Shown: positions 1-7,044 of the stretch, in pieces
Numbering within the stretch: the first letter of the stretch is position 1
How the letters are laid out: each line of letters begins with the position of its first letter
DNA from: Acanthamoeba sp. SK_2022b
Taxonomy: Eukaryota > Discosea > Longamoebia > Acanthamoebidae
Assembly (NCBI GenBank): GCA_027943245.1
Contig: JANDJZ010001222.1
Span: 1-15,991, forward strand
DNA length: 15,991 nucleotides
Reading direction: 5' to 3'
Position numbers and translations under genes: made by a program
The notes under the pieces: model-generated
The model's input: the letters and a program-made list of their open reading frames with translations, nothing else
Told to the model about the DNA's origin: nothing
Database searches by the model: none

Positions 1-10
1 TGTCACTCAT
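1..10 (-). CDS. Start of a gene downstream of ftsY, cut by the window edge (possibly ispZ/septation protein A)
   Basis: On the minus strand an ATG lies at 10-8, two bases past the ftsY stop codon. A GGAAG ribosome-binding-like sequence sits about 7 bases upstream of it, inside the end of ftsY. Only Met-Ser-Asp can be read before the edge. The tight spacing suggests translational coupling with ftsY. In many alphaproteobacteria the gene after ftsY encodes the inner-membrane septation protein A (IspZ/YciB); that identity rests on general gene order, not on the three visible residues. Confidence 0.35.
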
Positions 11-12
11 AC

Positions 13-948
13 TCAGTCTTCCAATCCCACCAGCGAGCGGGAGAATGCACGGGCGTCGAACGGCTGCAGGTCTTCGACGCTTTCGCCCACGCCGATCAGC
101 ATCAGGGGGGCGTCGGACGCCTGGGCCACCGGCACCAGAACCCCGCCGCGCGCCGTGCCGTCCAGCTTGGTCATGACGATGCCGGTGACGAAGGCGGTGC
201 GGCCGAAAATCTGTTCCTGGGCCAGGGCGTTGCGGCCCACGGTGGCGTCCAGCACCAGCAGGGTGTCGTGAGGCGCCTCGGGATCGACCTTCTTCAGCAC
301 GCGCACGATCTTGAGCAGTTCGTCCATCAGAGCCGACTTGTTCTGCAGGCGTCCTGCGGTGTCGATCAGGACGACGTCGTAACCCTCTTCCCGCGCCTTC
401 TGATAGGCGTCGAAGGCCAGGCCTGCGGCGTCGGCGCCGTCGCGGCGGCTTTCGAAGTCCGCCCCCGCCCGTTCGGCCCAGACCTTCAGCTGTTCGCGCG
501 CGGCGGCGCGGAAAGTGTCGCCCGCCACGATCATGACCTTGGCGCCCTTGGCCGTCAGGTCGGCGGCGATCTTGCCCAGGGTCGTGGTCTTGCCCGAGCC
601 GTTCACGCCGACAAACAGGACGACATAAGGTTTGGGGCCGCTCAGCGGATCAAAGGTCGCCTGACGCGGCGACAGTTCGGCGGCGACCGCCTCGGCCAGG
701 GCTTCCTTGACCTCGCGCTCCTGGGCGTCCTTGCCGAACTTCAGCGCGCGGAAGCGCTCGACGATGCGAGCGGAGGCGGCGGGGCCGAGATCGCTTTCCA
801 GCAGATGCTCTTCCAACTGCTCCAGCGAGGCCTCTGACAAGGGCTCCTTGACGAAGGTCGCGACGACCTGATCGGTCATCTGCTTGGAGGAACGAGAGAG
901 TCCCGCGGACAGGCGCTGGAACCAGCCTTTTTTCGGCGTGTCGGTCAT
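13..948 (-). CDS. ftsY: FtsY, signal recognition particle receptor GTPase
   Basis: FtsY docks the SRP-ribosome-nascent chain complex at the inner membrane and, by reciprocal GTP hydrolysis with Ffh, hands the ribosome to the Sec translocon. The 311-residue product has a helical N domain (about 20-95) and the SRP-type GTPase G domain. Visible motifs are GVNGSGKTTT (114-123), DTFRAAAR (144-151), DTAGR (196-200), the guanine-specificity motif TKLDG (260-264) and GVGE (286-289). It is much shorter than E. coli FtsY (about 497 residues) because the acidic A domain is absent; only a basic, amphipathic-looking N-terminus remains, as in other short alphaproteobacterial FtsY. The start at 948 has no strong ribosome-binding site, but the reading begins naturally there. 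It is divergent from the gene at 1080 and close to another minus-strand gene at the window edge. The frame is intact. Confidence 0.97.
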   Translation of the reverse strand: MTDTPKKGWFQRLSAGLSRSSKQMTDQVVATFVKEPLSEASLEQLEEHLLESDLGPAASARIVERFRALKFGKDAQEREVKEALAEAVAAELSPRQATFDPLSGPKPYVVLFVGVNGSGKTTTLGKIAADLTAKGAKVMIVAGDTFRAAAREQLKVWAERAGADFESRRDGADAAGLAFDAYQKAREEGYDVVLIDTAGRLQNKSALMDELLKIVRVLKKVDPEAPHDTLLVLDATVGRNALAQEQIFGRTAFVTGIVMTKLDGTARGGVLVPVAQASDAPLMLIGVGESVEDLQPFDARAFSRSLVGLED

Positions 949-1079
949 GGGATGGCTTTAGCGATGACGGAGCCGCGCGTCATCCGCATTCGCAACACCA
1001 TGGGCTGGACAAGGCGCCCATGGACATTCCCGAAGGCGGCGAACAGACTTGGACTAAAGCGCAGCCTGGGAGGATCGTG

Positions 1080-1442
1080 ATGACAGATGTCTTTCCGCAA
1101 GGCGTGGTCCACAACGCCGCCGCCGACCTGGAGGCCGCCGTGCGGGCGGACGCGGGCGTCTATGATCTGTGGAAGGCCCTGACGCCGCTGGGCCGCAATG
1201 AGTTCATCTGCTGGGTGGACGACGCCAAACAGGCTGCGACCCGCCAGCGCCGCATCGAACGCACCGTGGAGGAACTGCTGGAAGGCAAGAAACGCCCTGC
1301 TGCTGGTCCGGCTGCATCCACCGCACCGACAAGCCCCCAGCCGATGGCAGCAGGCCGTGCTGATCGACGGCAAGGGAAGGCGCGGCGCGTGAGCACGACC
1401 ACACACGCCGTAGACAACGGGGCTCGCAACGTCAGCTTTTAG
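1080..1442 (+). CDS. Small OmdA/YdeI (OmpD-associated)-type domain protein, C-terminus probably frameshifted
   Basis: Residues about 15-75 carry the pattern of the YdeI/OmpD-associated (OmdA) C-terminal domain: a DLEAAVRAD helix, then LTPLGRNEFICWVDDAK, then ATRQRRIERTVEELLEGKK. The family is often labelled bacteriocin-protection protein, but its biochemical role is unknown. The ATG at 1080 is preferred over the in-frame ATG at 1020 because GGGAGGA (1068-1074) lies 6 bases upstream of it. After Lys-Lys-Arg the reading turns into Ala/Pro/Arg-rich sequence that looks non-native. Adding one C at the CCC run of 1295-1297 would give Pro-Cys-Cys-Trp followed by CIHRTDK and a stop at 1361-1363, which looks more like a real cysteine-containing tail. 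The true gene therefore probably ends near 1363. It is divergent from ftsY. Confidence 0.7.
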   Translation: MTDVFPQGVVHNAAADLEAAVRADAGVYDLWKALTPLGRNEFICWVDDAKQAATRQRRIERTVEELLEGKKRPAAGPAASTAPTSPQPMAAGRADRRQGKARRVSTTTHAVDNGARNVSF

Positions 1443-1505
1443 CAAAGAAGCCCGTTTCTCGTATCGACCCATTGCGGACATTCACATGCGCTGCGAAGCT
1501 CCACC

Positions 1506-1937
1506 ATGCTGGAAATTCACCCGAATATAGGCGTCGCTGAAATCGCTTTTGGTGCCTCTCTCGATGAGGTGCGGCAGCAATGGGGGAACCCTATCTCCAT
1601 AGTGAAGGGCCGTTCGGGGGAAACGGTGGCCCGCTATCCAAACATCCGGCTGACGTTTGATGACGCGGGACTGGCAGAGGTTGGCGTCGCGCCCGCAGCC
1701 AATCCCATTATTGATGGGGCACGCCCCCTATCTTCAATGGCTGACTTCGAACGCTTAATCAGAGAAGACGGACAAGCCCAGCAGTTGCTTGGCTTCATCG
1801 TCCTTGAGAACTTGGGGCTTACGATTACAGGGGTTCACGATGGCGATACGGGTCAACTTGCGCTATCAGCGTTCCGGGCAGGCCGCTGGGCACCGCTACG
1901 AGATGAGATGAAGCCGTTCCGGACGGTGCAGAGCTAA
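1506..1937 (+). CDS. Hypothetical protein, 143 residues, AT-richer than its neighbours
   Basis: I do not recognise this protein. It is soluble-looking, with no signal peptide, membrane segment or cysteine cluster. The N-terminus (residues 5-24) has the pattern IGVAEIAFGASLDEV followed by a W-G-N-P turn, a motif seen in many small uncharacterised alpha/beta bacterial proteins. Alternating beta strands (IRLTFDDAGLAEVGVAP) and a helix (MADFERLIRED) follow. The base composition is visibly less GC-rich than the flanking genes, with many A/T third positions, which hints at recent acquisition. The ATG at 1506 has only a weak upstream GAAG. It stands alone, with no partner gene, so no function can be inferred. 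Confidence 0.65.
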   Translation: MLEIHPNIGVAEIAFGASLDEVRQQWGNPISIVKGRSGETVARYPNIRLTFDDAGLAEVGVAPAANPIIDGARPLSSMADFERLIREDGQAQQLLGFIVLENLGLTITGVHDGDTGQLALSAFRAGRWAPLRDEMKPFRTVQS

Positions 1938-2191
1938 CGTCCGCTTCCCACCCTTAGCCGAAGTTCCGTACGTCTGTTCGTCAGCCCCGAGGTCAATGGG
2001 TCGGCGCCTACCGATGAACCGGTCGGCGCCACTGTCTTCGTCACCGAACTGACGAACTGATACCCCCGGCTTCGGCCTGAGGCGTTTACGTTTTGACGGG
2101 GCGGAATGCGCCTCTCGCCCCGGCTGAAGTTTCTCGCCTATATGAAGCCTGACGAACGGCGCGCTGCGCGCCGGGTGCAGCGGGCGAGCCG
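1938..2191. other. Intergenic region upstream of nadE with a perfect GC-rich hairpin
   Basis: No gene is seen in this 254-base gap. It holds a short direct repeat of GTCGGCGCC about 20 bases apart (near 2000 and 2021), a TTGACGG at 2093-2099 that matches the Caulobacter-type -35 consensus but lacks a good partner -10, and a perfect 7-bp hairpin at 2157-2173 (CGGCGCG, loop CTG, CGCGCCG). The hairpin lies 18 bases before the nadE start and could limit ribosome access. The promoter reading is weak. Confidence 0.35.
2157..2173 (+). promoter_or_regulatory. 7-bp perfect hairpin just before the nadE start
   Basis: CGGCGCG (2157-2163) pairs with CGCGCCG (2167-2173) across a three-base loop. It ends 18 bases before the nadE ATG and no clear Shine-Dalgarno lies between. 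It has no T-run, so it is not a terminator. A role in translation initiation is inference from position only. Confidence 0.3.
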
Positions 2192-4237
2192 ATGGCCGAG
2201 ACTCTTTCCTTCCATTCTCCCAAGACCCACGGCTTCGTGCGGGTGGCGGCGGCGACGCCGGTCAGCCATGTCGGTGATCCGAAGGCCAACGCCGCCGAAC
2301 ACGTCGCCCTGATCCGCGAGGCGGGCGAGCAGGGCGCGGACCTGATCGTCTTTCCCGAACTGTCCCTGTCAGCCTACGCCATCGATGACCTGCACCTGCA
2401 GGCGGCGCTGCTGGACGAGGTTGAGCGCCAGATCGCCGTGGTGGCCCAGGCGACGGCCGACGCGGATCTGATCGCCGTGGTCGGGGCGCCGGTGCGCAAC
2501 GGCGACGCCCTTTATAACTGCGCCGTCGTGATCGGATCGGGCGAGGTGCTGGGCGTCGTGCCCAAGACCTATCTGCCCAACTACCGGGAATACTACGAGA
2601 AACGCTGGTTCGCCCCCGCCGCAGCGCGCAGCGAAGACGTGATCCATCTGAACGGCGAGACGGTCGATTTCGCGCCGGGTCTGGTGTTCGAGGCCGTGAA
2701 CCGGCCGGGCTTCGTCTTCGCCGCCGAGATCTGCGAAGACTATTGGGCGCCCCTGCCCCCCTCGACCCGTGCGGCGCTGGCGGGCGCGCGCATCCTGCTG
2801 AACCTGTCGGCCTCCAACATCGTCATCGGCAAGGCGGATGAGCGGGCGATGCTGAGCGCCAGCCATTCGGCCCGCACCCTGTCGGCCTATGTCTTCACCG
2901 CCTCGGGCTGGGGCGAGAGCACCACCGACCTGGCCTGGGACGGTCAGGCGACGGTTCACGAACTGGGCGTCAAATTGGCGGAAGGGGAGCGGTTCTCGCT
3001 GGAAAGCCACCTGACCCTGGCCGACGTGGACGTGGACCGGATCGGGCTGGACCGGCTGCGCAACGGCACATTCTCCGACTGTGCGCGGCTGGAGGGCGAG
3101 GTCGCGACCATCGTGCCCTTCATGGCCCGCGAGGACGTGGTCGAAAGCGACCTGATCCGGCCGCTGGACCGTTTCCCCTTCGTGCCCGACGACGCCGGGC
3201 GGCTGGACCAGGACTGCTACGAGGCGTTCAACATCCAGGTGCAGGGTCTGATGCGCCGGATGACGGCGACCCGGGCGAAACGACTGGTGATCGGGGTTTC
3301 GGGCGGGCTGGATTCGACCCAGGCCCTGCTGGTCGCCTGCCGCGCCTTTGACCGGCTGGACCTGCCGCGCACCGGCATCCTGGCCTACACCATGCCAGGG
3401 TTCGCCACCTCTGACGGCACCAAATCGAACGCCTGGGCGCTGATGAAGACGCTGGGCGTCACCGGGGCCGAGATCGACATCCGCCCCGCCGCCGAACAGA
3501 TGTTCAAGGACATCGGCCACCCCTACGCCGAGGGTCAGCCGGTGCACGACATCACCTTCGAGAACGTGCAGGCGGGCCTGCGCACCGACTATCTGTTCCG
3601 TCTGGCGAACCAGAATGACGCCTTTGTGCTGGGGACCGGCGACCTGTCGGAACTGGCGCTGGGGTGGTGCACCTATGGCGTAGGCGACCACATGAGCCAC
3701 TACAACGTCAACGGCGGGGTGGCGAAGACCCTGATCCGGCACCTGATCCGCTGGGTCGCGGCGCGTGAACTGGTCGGGGTCGAGGCGACGCCGACCCTGC
3801 ACGCCATTCTGGACACCGAGATTTCGCCCGAACTGGTCCCGGCCAAGGACGGGGTGATCCAGTCGACGGAGGGCACGGTCGGCCCCTATGCGTTGAACGA
3901 CTTCTTCCTGTTCTACATCAGCCGCTTCGGCCTGAAGCCCTCCAAGGTCGCCTTCCTGGCGCACCAGGCCTGGGGCGACCGGACCGTGGGCGAATGGCCC
4001 GCGAACACGCCGCAAGATGAGCGGGTCGAATATGATCTGGCCACCATCAAGGGGTGGTTGAGAAAGTTCCTGATCCGCTTCTTCCAGACGGCCCAGTTCA
4101 AACGCTCCGCCCTGCCGAACGGGCCCAAGGTGGTGACCGGCGGGTCGCTGTCGCCGCGCGGCGACTGGCGCGCGCCGTCGGATGGCTCGGCGCGGGTCTG
4201 GCTGGACGAACTGGATGCCAACGTCCCGGACGTCTGA
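2192..4237 (+). CDS. nadE: Glutamine-dependent NAD+ synthetase
   Basis: This enzyme amidates nicotinic acid adenine dinucleotide to NAD+ with ATP, taking ammonia from glutamine through an internal tunnel; it is the last step of NAD synthesis in the cytosol. The 681-residue product matches the long two-domain form, like the roughly 679-residue mycobacterial enzyme. The N-terminal nitrilase-fold glutaminase carries the Glu-Lys-Cys triad: Glu56 in FPELSLSAY, Lys125 in [18 protein letters not shown], and Cys181 in AEICEDYW. The C-terminal synthetase has the ATP-pyrophosphatase loop SGGLDST (370-376), the [12 protein letters not shown] segment (481-492) and the [14 protein letters not shown] segment. 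The ATG at 2192 is supported by the early [11 protein letters not shown] segment, which is typical of this family's N-terminus, although the ribosome-binding site is weak. The frame is intact. It appears to be transcribed on its own. Confidence 0.97.
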   Translation: MAETLSFHSPKTHGFVRVAAATPVSHVGDPKANAAEHVALIREAGEQGADLIVFPELSLSAYAIDDLHLQAALLDEVERQIAVVAQATADADLIAVVGAPVRNGDALYNCAVVIGSGEVLGVVPKTYLPNYREYYEKRWFAPAAARSEDVIHLNGETVDFAPGLVFEAVNRPGFVFAAEICEDYWAPLPPSTRAALAGARILLNLSASNIVIGKADERAMLSASHSARTLSAYVFTASGWGESTTDLAWDGQATVHELGVKLAEGERFSLESHLTLADVDVDRIGLDRLRNGTFSDCARLEGEVATIVPFMAREDVVESDLIRPLDRFPFVPDDAGRLDQDCYEAFNIQVQGLMRRMTATRAKRLVIGVSGGLDSTQALLVACRAFDRLDLPRTGILAYTMPGFATSDGTKSNAWALMKTLGVTGAEIDIRPAAEQMFKDIGHPYAEGQPVHDITFENVQAGLRTDYLFRLANQNDAFVLGTGDLSELALGWCTYGVGDHMSHYNVNGGVAKTLIRHLIRWVAARELVGVEATPTLHAILDTEISPELVPAKDGVIQSTEGTVGPYALNDFFLFYISRFGLKPSKVAFLAHQAWGDRTVGEWPANTPQDERVEYDLATIKGWLRKFLIRFFQTAQFKRSALPNGPKVVTGGSLSPRGDWRAPSDGSARVWLDELDANVPDV

Positions 4238-4297
4238 ACATGAAATCCCATAGTCAGCGTATGGATATTGCGCGACCCGCTCGCTAGAAGCTTCGCC

Positions 4298-4524
4298 ATG
4301 ACCGAAGACGTGACCAAAGATTCCAACGGCAACATCCTGGCCGACGGCGACAGCGTGACCCTGATCAAGACCTGAGGTGAAGGGGTCGGGCGGGGTGACC
4401 CTGAAGCGCGGAACCCTGGTCAAGAACATCCGTCTGACCGGCGACGGATGAGATCGAGGCCAATGTCGAGAAGGTGCGCGGCCTCGTGCTCCGCACCGAG
4501 TTTGTCAAGAAGCTTGAAGCCTGA
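4298..4524 (+). pseudogene. PhnA/YjdM-like small protein, broken by at least two indels
   Basis: Reading across frames gives the PhnA C-terminal (SH3-like) domain: DSNGNILADGDSVTLIK from the ATG at 4298, then VTLKRGTLVKNIRLTGD around 4396-4446, then DEIEANVEKVRGLVLRTEFVKKL up to the TGA at 4522-4524. The first frame stops early at 4373-4375, where about two bases are missing relative to the usual LIKDLKVKG continuation, and a second shift lies near 4445-4449. The intact gene would code for roughly 76 residues, the short form without the N-terminal zinc ribbon. PhnA is named for alkylphosphonate utilisation but is not a C-P lyase component, and its role is unclear. It follows nadE in the same direction after 60 bases. 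The breaks may be sequencing errors, since the protein sequence between them is well preserved. Confidence 0.75.
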
Positions 4525-4564
4525 TCGGTTGAGATGGATCGCTACGCGATTTCATCGATGCCGT

Positions 4565-4599
4565 GAATCAGGCTCCAGATCTAGGCGAGAGCCTGATTC
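4565..4599. promoter_or_regulatory. Perfect 10-bp inverted repeat whose outer ends are GANTC sites
   Basis: GAATCAGGCT (4565-4574) and AGCCTGATTC (4590-4599) are exact reverse complements around a 15-base centre. Each outer end is a GANTC site, the CcrM methylation target in Caulobacterales. It lies between the broken PhnA-like gene and the CobW-type gene, about 50 bases before the latter's start. A CCCCCTTTTC run follows at 4609-4618. It could be an operator for the downstream gene or a weak terminator of the upstream one; the sequence does not decide. Confidence 0.5.
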
Positions 4600-4649
4600 A
4601 GGCGCTCGCCCCCTTTTCAAGTGACGGTGCAGCCGCCATCTAGCGGCCT

Positions 4650-5792
4650 ATGACCGACACCCTCGCCGCCCCCGCCTCTTCTGCCGCCGCCACGAATGGC
4701 AAGATCCCCGTCACCGTGCTGACCGGCTATCTCGGCGCGGGCAAGACGACGCTGCTGAACCGCATCCTGACCGAGGACCACGGCAAACGTTACGCCGTCA
4801 TCGTCAATGAGTTCGGCGAGATCGGCATCGACAACGACCTGGTGGTCGGCGCCGACGAGGACGTGTTCGAGATGAACAACGGCTGCGTCTGCTGCACGGT
4901 GCGCGGCGACCTGATCCGCGTGGTCGCCGGCCTGATGAAGCGTCAGCGCCCCGGCAAGCCCGCCTTCGACGCGATCATCGTCGAGACGACCGGCCTGGCC
5001 GATCCCGGCCCGGTGGCCCAGACCTTCTTCGTGGACGAAGACGTCAAGGCCAAGACCCAGTTGGACAGCGTCACTACCCTGGTCGACGCCAAGCACGTCA
5101 TGGCCCGTCTAGACGACAGCAAGGAGGCCCGCGAACAGGTGGCCTTCGCCGACCGCATCATCCTGAACAAGGTCGATCTGGCCACGGCGGACGAACTTGA
5201 GGCGGTCGAAGCCCGTCTGCGCGCGCTGAACCCGCTGGCCCCCATCGTGCGCGCCGAGCGGTCCAACGTGCCGCTGGATCAGGTGCTGGGCCTGCACGCC
5301 TTCGACCTAGACCGGATTCTGGAAGTGAAGCCGGACTTCGTGAACCCGCCGCATGGCGCCGACGGCCATGTGCATGACGAGCACTGCGGCCACGCCCATC
5401 ACCATCATGACCACGACCACGACCACGGGCATGACCATCACGAACATGACCATGCCCACGATCACGGACATGGCGCACGCGGCCATGCACATCAGGACGA
5501 CATCAAGGGCATCTCCCTGTCGCTGGACCGCCCGCTGGACGGGACCAAGTTCACTAATTGGCTGGACAAGCTGCTGGGCGAGCAGGGCCAGAACATCCTG
5601 CGCGCCAAGGGCATCATCGACGTGAAGGGCGAGAACCGCCGCCTGGTCTTCCAGGCCGTGCACATGATCCTGGAAGGCGACCTGCAACGCGAATGGGGCG
5701 TCGCCGAACGCCGCTGGAGCCGCGCCGTCTTCATCGGCCGCGATCTGGACGAGGCCGCGCTGCGGGCCGGATTCGAAGCCTGCGCGGCCTGA
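4650..5792 (+). CDS. COG0523/CobW-family GTPase, likely metal (zinc) chaperone
   Basis: COG0523 proteins are G3E GTPases that deliver metal ions to target proteins; subgroups serve zinc homeostasis or cobalamin synthesis. The 380-residue product has Walker A GYLGAGKT (26-33), the metal-binding GCVCC motif (78-82), [11 protein letters not shown] (112-122), the NKVD base-specificity motif (173-176) and a CobW C-terminal domain (about 285-378). Between the domains lies a spectacular His/Asp/Glu-rich stretch (about 235-284) that includes [12 protein letters not shown] and one Cys at 246, and should bind several metal ions. No cobalamin genes are nearby, so a zinc or general metal role is more likely than CobW itself. 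The ATG at 4650 lacks a clear ribosome-binding site and is preceded by a small hairpin (GCCGC/GCGGC, 4632-4647). No Zur box is recognisable. The gene ends at a strong terminator. Confidence 0.93.
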   Translation: MTDTLAAPASSAAATNGKIPVTVLTGYLGAGKTTLLNRILTEDHGKRYAVIVNEFGEIGIDNDLVVGADEDVFEMNNGCVCCTVRGDLIRVVAGLMKRQRPGKPAFDAIIVETTGLADPGPVAQTFFVDEDVKAKTQLDSVTTLVDAKHVMARLDDSKEAREQVAFADRIILNKVDLATADELEAVEARLRALNPLAPIVRAERSNVPLDQVLGLHAFDLDRILEVKPDFVNPPHGADGHVHDEHCGHAHHHHDHDHDHGHDHHEHDHAHDHGHGARGHAHQDDIKGISLSLDRPLDGTKFTNWLDKLLGEQGQNILRAKGIIDVKGENRRLVFQAVHMILEGDLQREWGVAERRWSRAVFIGRDLDEAALRAGFEACAA

Positions 5793-5816
5793 CCTTGACC
5801 TGATCGCTGAAAATAA

Positions 5817-5850
5817 AAGGCCGGTGGGGCGATCCACCGGCCTTCTTTTT
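5817..5850. terminator. Bidirectional intrinsic terminator between convergent genes
   Basis: AAGGCCGGTGG (5817-5827) pairs perfectly with CCACCGGCCTT (5834-5844) around a 6-base loop. On the plus strand it is followed by CTTTTT; on the minus strand the stem is followed by a TTTTATTTT run. It therefore ends both the CobW-type gene (plus) and the DHS-like gene, which stops at 5853 on the minus strand. The lower part of the stem is close to the DHS-like stop codon. Confidence 0.92.
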
Positions 5851-5852
5851 GA

Positions 5853-6906
5853 TCACGCCTTGTCGAACAGCCCGTTCCAACGGCGCTTCTCGCGGGTCTT
5901 CCAGGCGCCGCGGTGATAGGCGTCGGAGGCGATCAGCGGCACGACCGTGGTGGCTTCAGCAAAGACCATCTGTTCGTGGGTGGTCTGGACCTTGCCCCAC
6001 GACGCCGCCTCTTTCAGCGTCGAGGATGAGCAGGCGCCGTCGCGGACGTCGGCGACGGTGATCTGGACGGCGTAGCGGTGCATCTCGGCCTCGACGCCCA
6101 GGATTTCGGCGCAGACCACCGTGTCCTGGGCGAAGTTCTTGGGCACGCCGCCGCCGACCATGAACAGGCCCGTGACGCCCGCTGCGATCTTGATGTCGGT
6201 CAGCTCACGGAAGTCGGCGATGGCGTCCAGCATCAGATAGGGCTGACCCGCCGCCGCCCGCTCCTTCTGGTGCTTGACCAGACCGAAAACCCGCGGAGCT
6301 ATCGACAAAGGCCGGGCAGAAGATCGGCACACCTTCATAGGCGGTCTGGATCAGGGAGCCGGGCTTTTTCGCATTCCCCTCCGACAGCCACTTGCCCATC
6401 TCCCAGATGAACTCACGACTGGAATAGCCGCGCGGCTCCAGACGGTTGGCGATCTCCAGAATGGTGTGGTCGCAGGCCTGGAGCTGCTCCTCGTCGATAT
6501 AGGTGTCGTAGATGCGGTCGATGTAGTTTTCGCGCAGGACATTGTCGTCCACCGAACCGGCGGCCTGATAATGTTTGAAGCCCAGGGCCTCAAAGAAATC
6601 CATGTCCACGATCGAGGCGCCCGTGGCGACCACGGCGTCGACCATGCCGAACTTCACCATGTCGCGGTACACGTCCATGCAGCCGCCCGCCGAGGTCGAA
6701 CCGGCCAGGATCAGCCAGGGCGAACAATCCGCATCCTCAATGGCCATGGAGAAGATGTCGGCGGCGCGGGCCGTGTCGCGCGACGAGAAGCTCATCTTGC
6801 GCATGGCGTCGATGATCGGGCGGGCGTCGAAGCGGGTGATGTCCACGTGCTCGACGACGTTCTGCAGCAGTTGGACCTTGGTGCTGACGGGTGCGGTTGC
6901 GGTCAT
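5853..6906 (-). pseudogene. Deoxyhypusine-synthase-like protein (probable homospermidine-type polyamine synthase), one frameshift
   Basis: Deoxyhypusine synthases move the aminobutyl group of spermidine, using NAD. Bacteria lack eIF5A, so bacterial homologues are thought to act in polyamine synthesis, for example on putrescine to make homospermidine. The first frame (6906 to about 6288) carries TSAGGCMDVYRDMVKFG (71-87), VATGASIVDMDFFEALG (93-109) and PIFCPAFVDSSAGF (194-207). The second frame (to 5853) carries GLVKHQKERAAAGQP, VTGLFMVGGGVPKNF and SWGK, whose Lys (about 305 of 350) matches the catalytic lysine of the family. The break is one extra base in the AAAA run at 6286-6289; removing it joins the frames exactly, so sequencing error is likely. 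It lies downstream of ornithine decarboxylase on the same strand, which supports a role in polyamine synthesis. The substrate is inference. Confidence 0.88.
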
Positions 6907-6993
6907 TTAGGAAGCTTGCCTTGATGAACGCCCGTCGGACACGCAGCCATGCCGGGACGGAGCGACCGGCGGGACCGTTAGCCTCAGCATAAT

Positions 6994-7026
6994 CCGCCAC
7001 CCTCGAACTTGATCCGAGGGTGGCGG
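6994..7026. terminator. Strong 12-bp hairpin between the ODC and DHS-like genes
   Basis: CCGCCACCCTCG (6994-7005) pairs perfectly with CGAGGGTGGCGG (7015-7026) across a 9-base loop, 18 bases after the ODC stop codon on the minus strand. No T-run follows on either strand (ATTATGCTGAGG on the minus side). It may be a factor-assisted terminator, an mRNA-stabilising or processing hairpin, or a partial attenuator that sets the ratio of the two enzymes. Confidence 0.6.
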
Positions 7027-7044
7027 CTTGAGATGTGAACGCGT

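Noticed and set aside
945..1481. Minus-strand open frame of 178 residues upstream of ftsY
   Set aside because: Antisense to the OmdA-like gene, with no ribosome-binding site and shadow-like composition.
1999..2029. Short direct repeat of GTCGGCGCC
   Set aside because: Two 9-base copies in GC-rich DNA are expected by chance; no array, so not a CRISPR or iteron cluster.
2369..4429. 686-residue open frame on the minus strand
   Set aside because: It lies antisense to nadE, is rich in Arg, Gln, Gly and His as expected for a shadow of high-GC coding DNA, and shows no domain.
5307..5837. Minus-strand frame with a Val/Met-rich hydrophobic stretch that looks like a membrane segment
   Set aside because: The stretch is the complement of the His/Asp codons of the metallochaperone loop, so it is a coding artefact.
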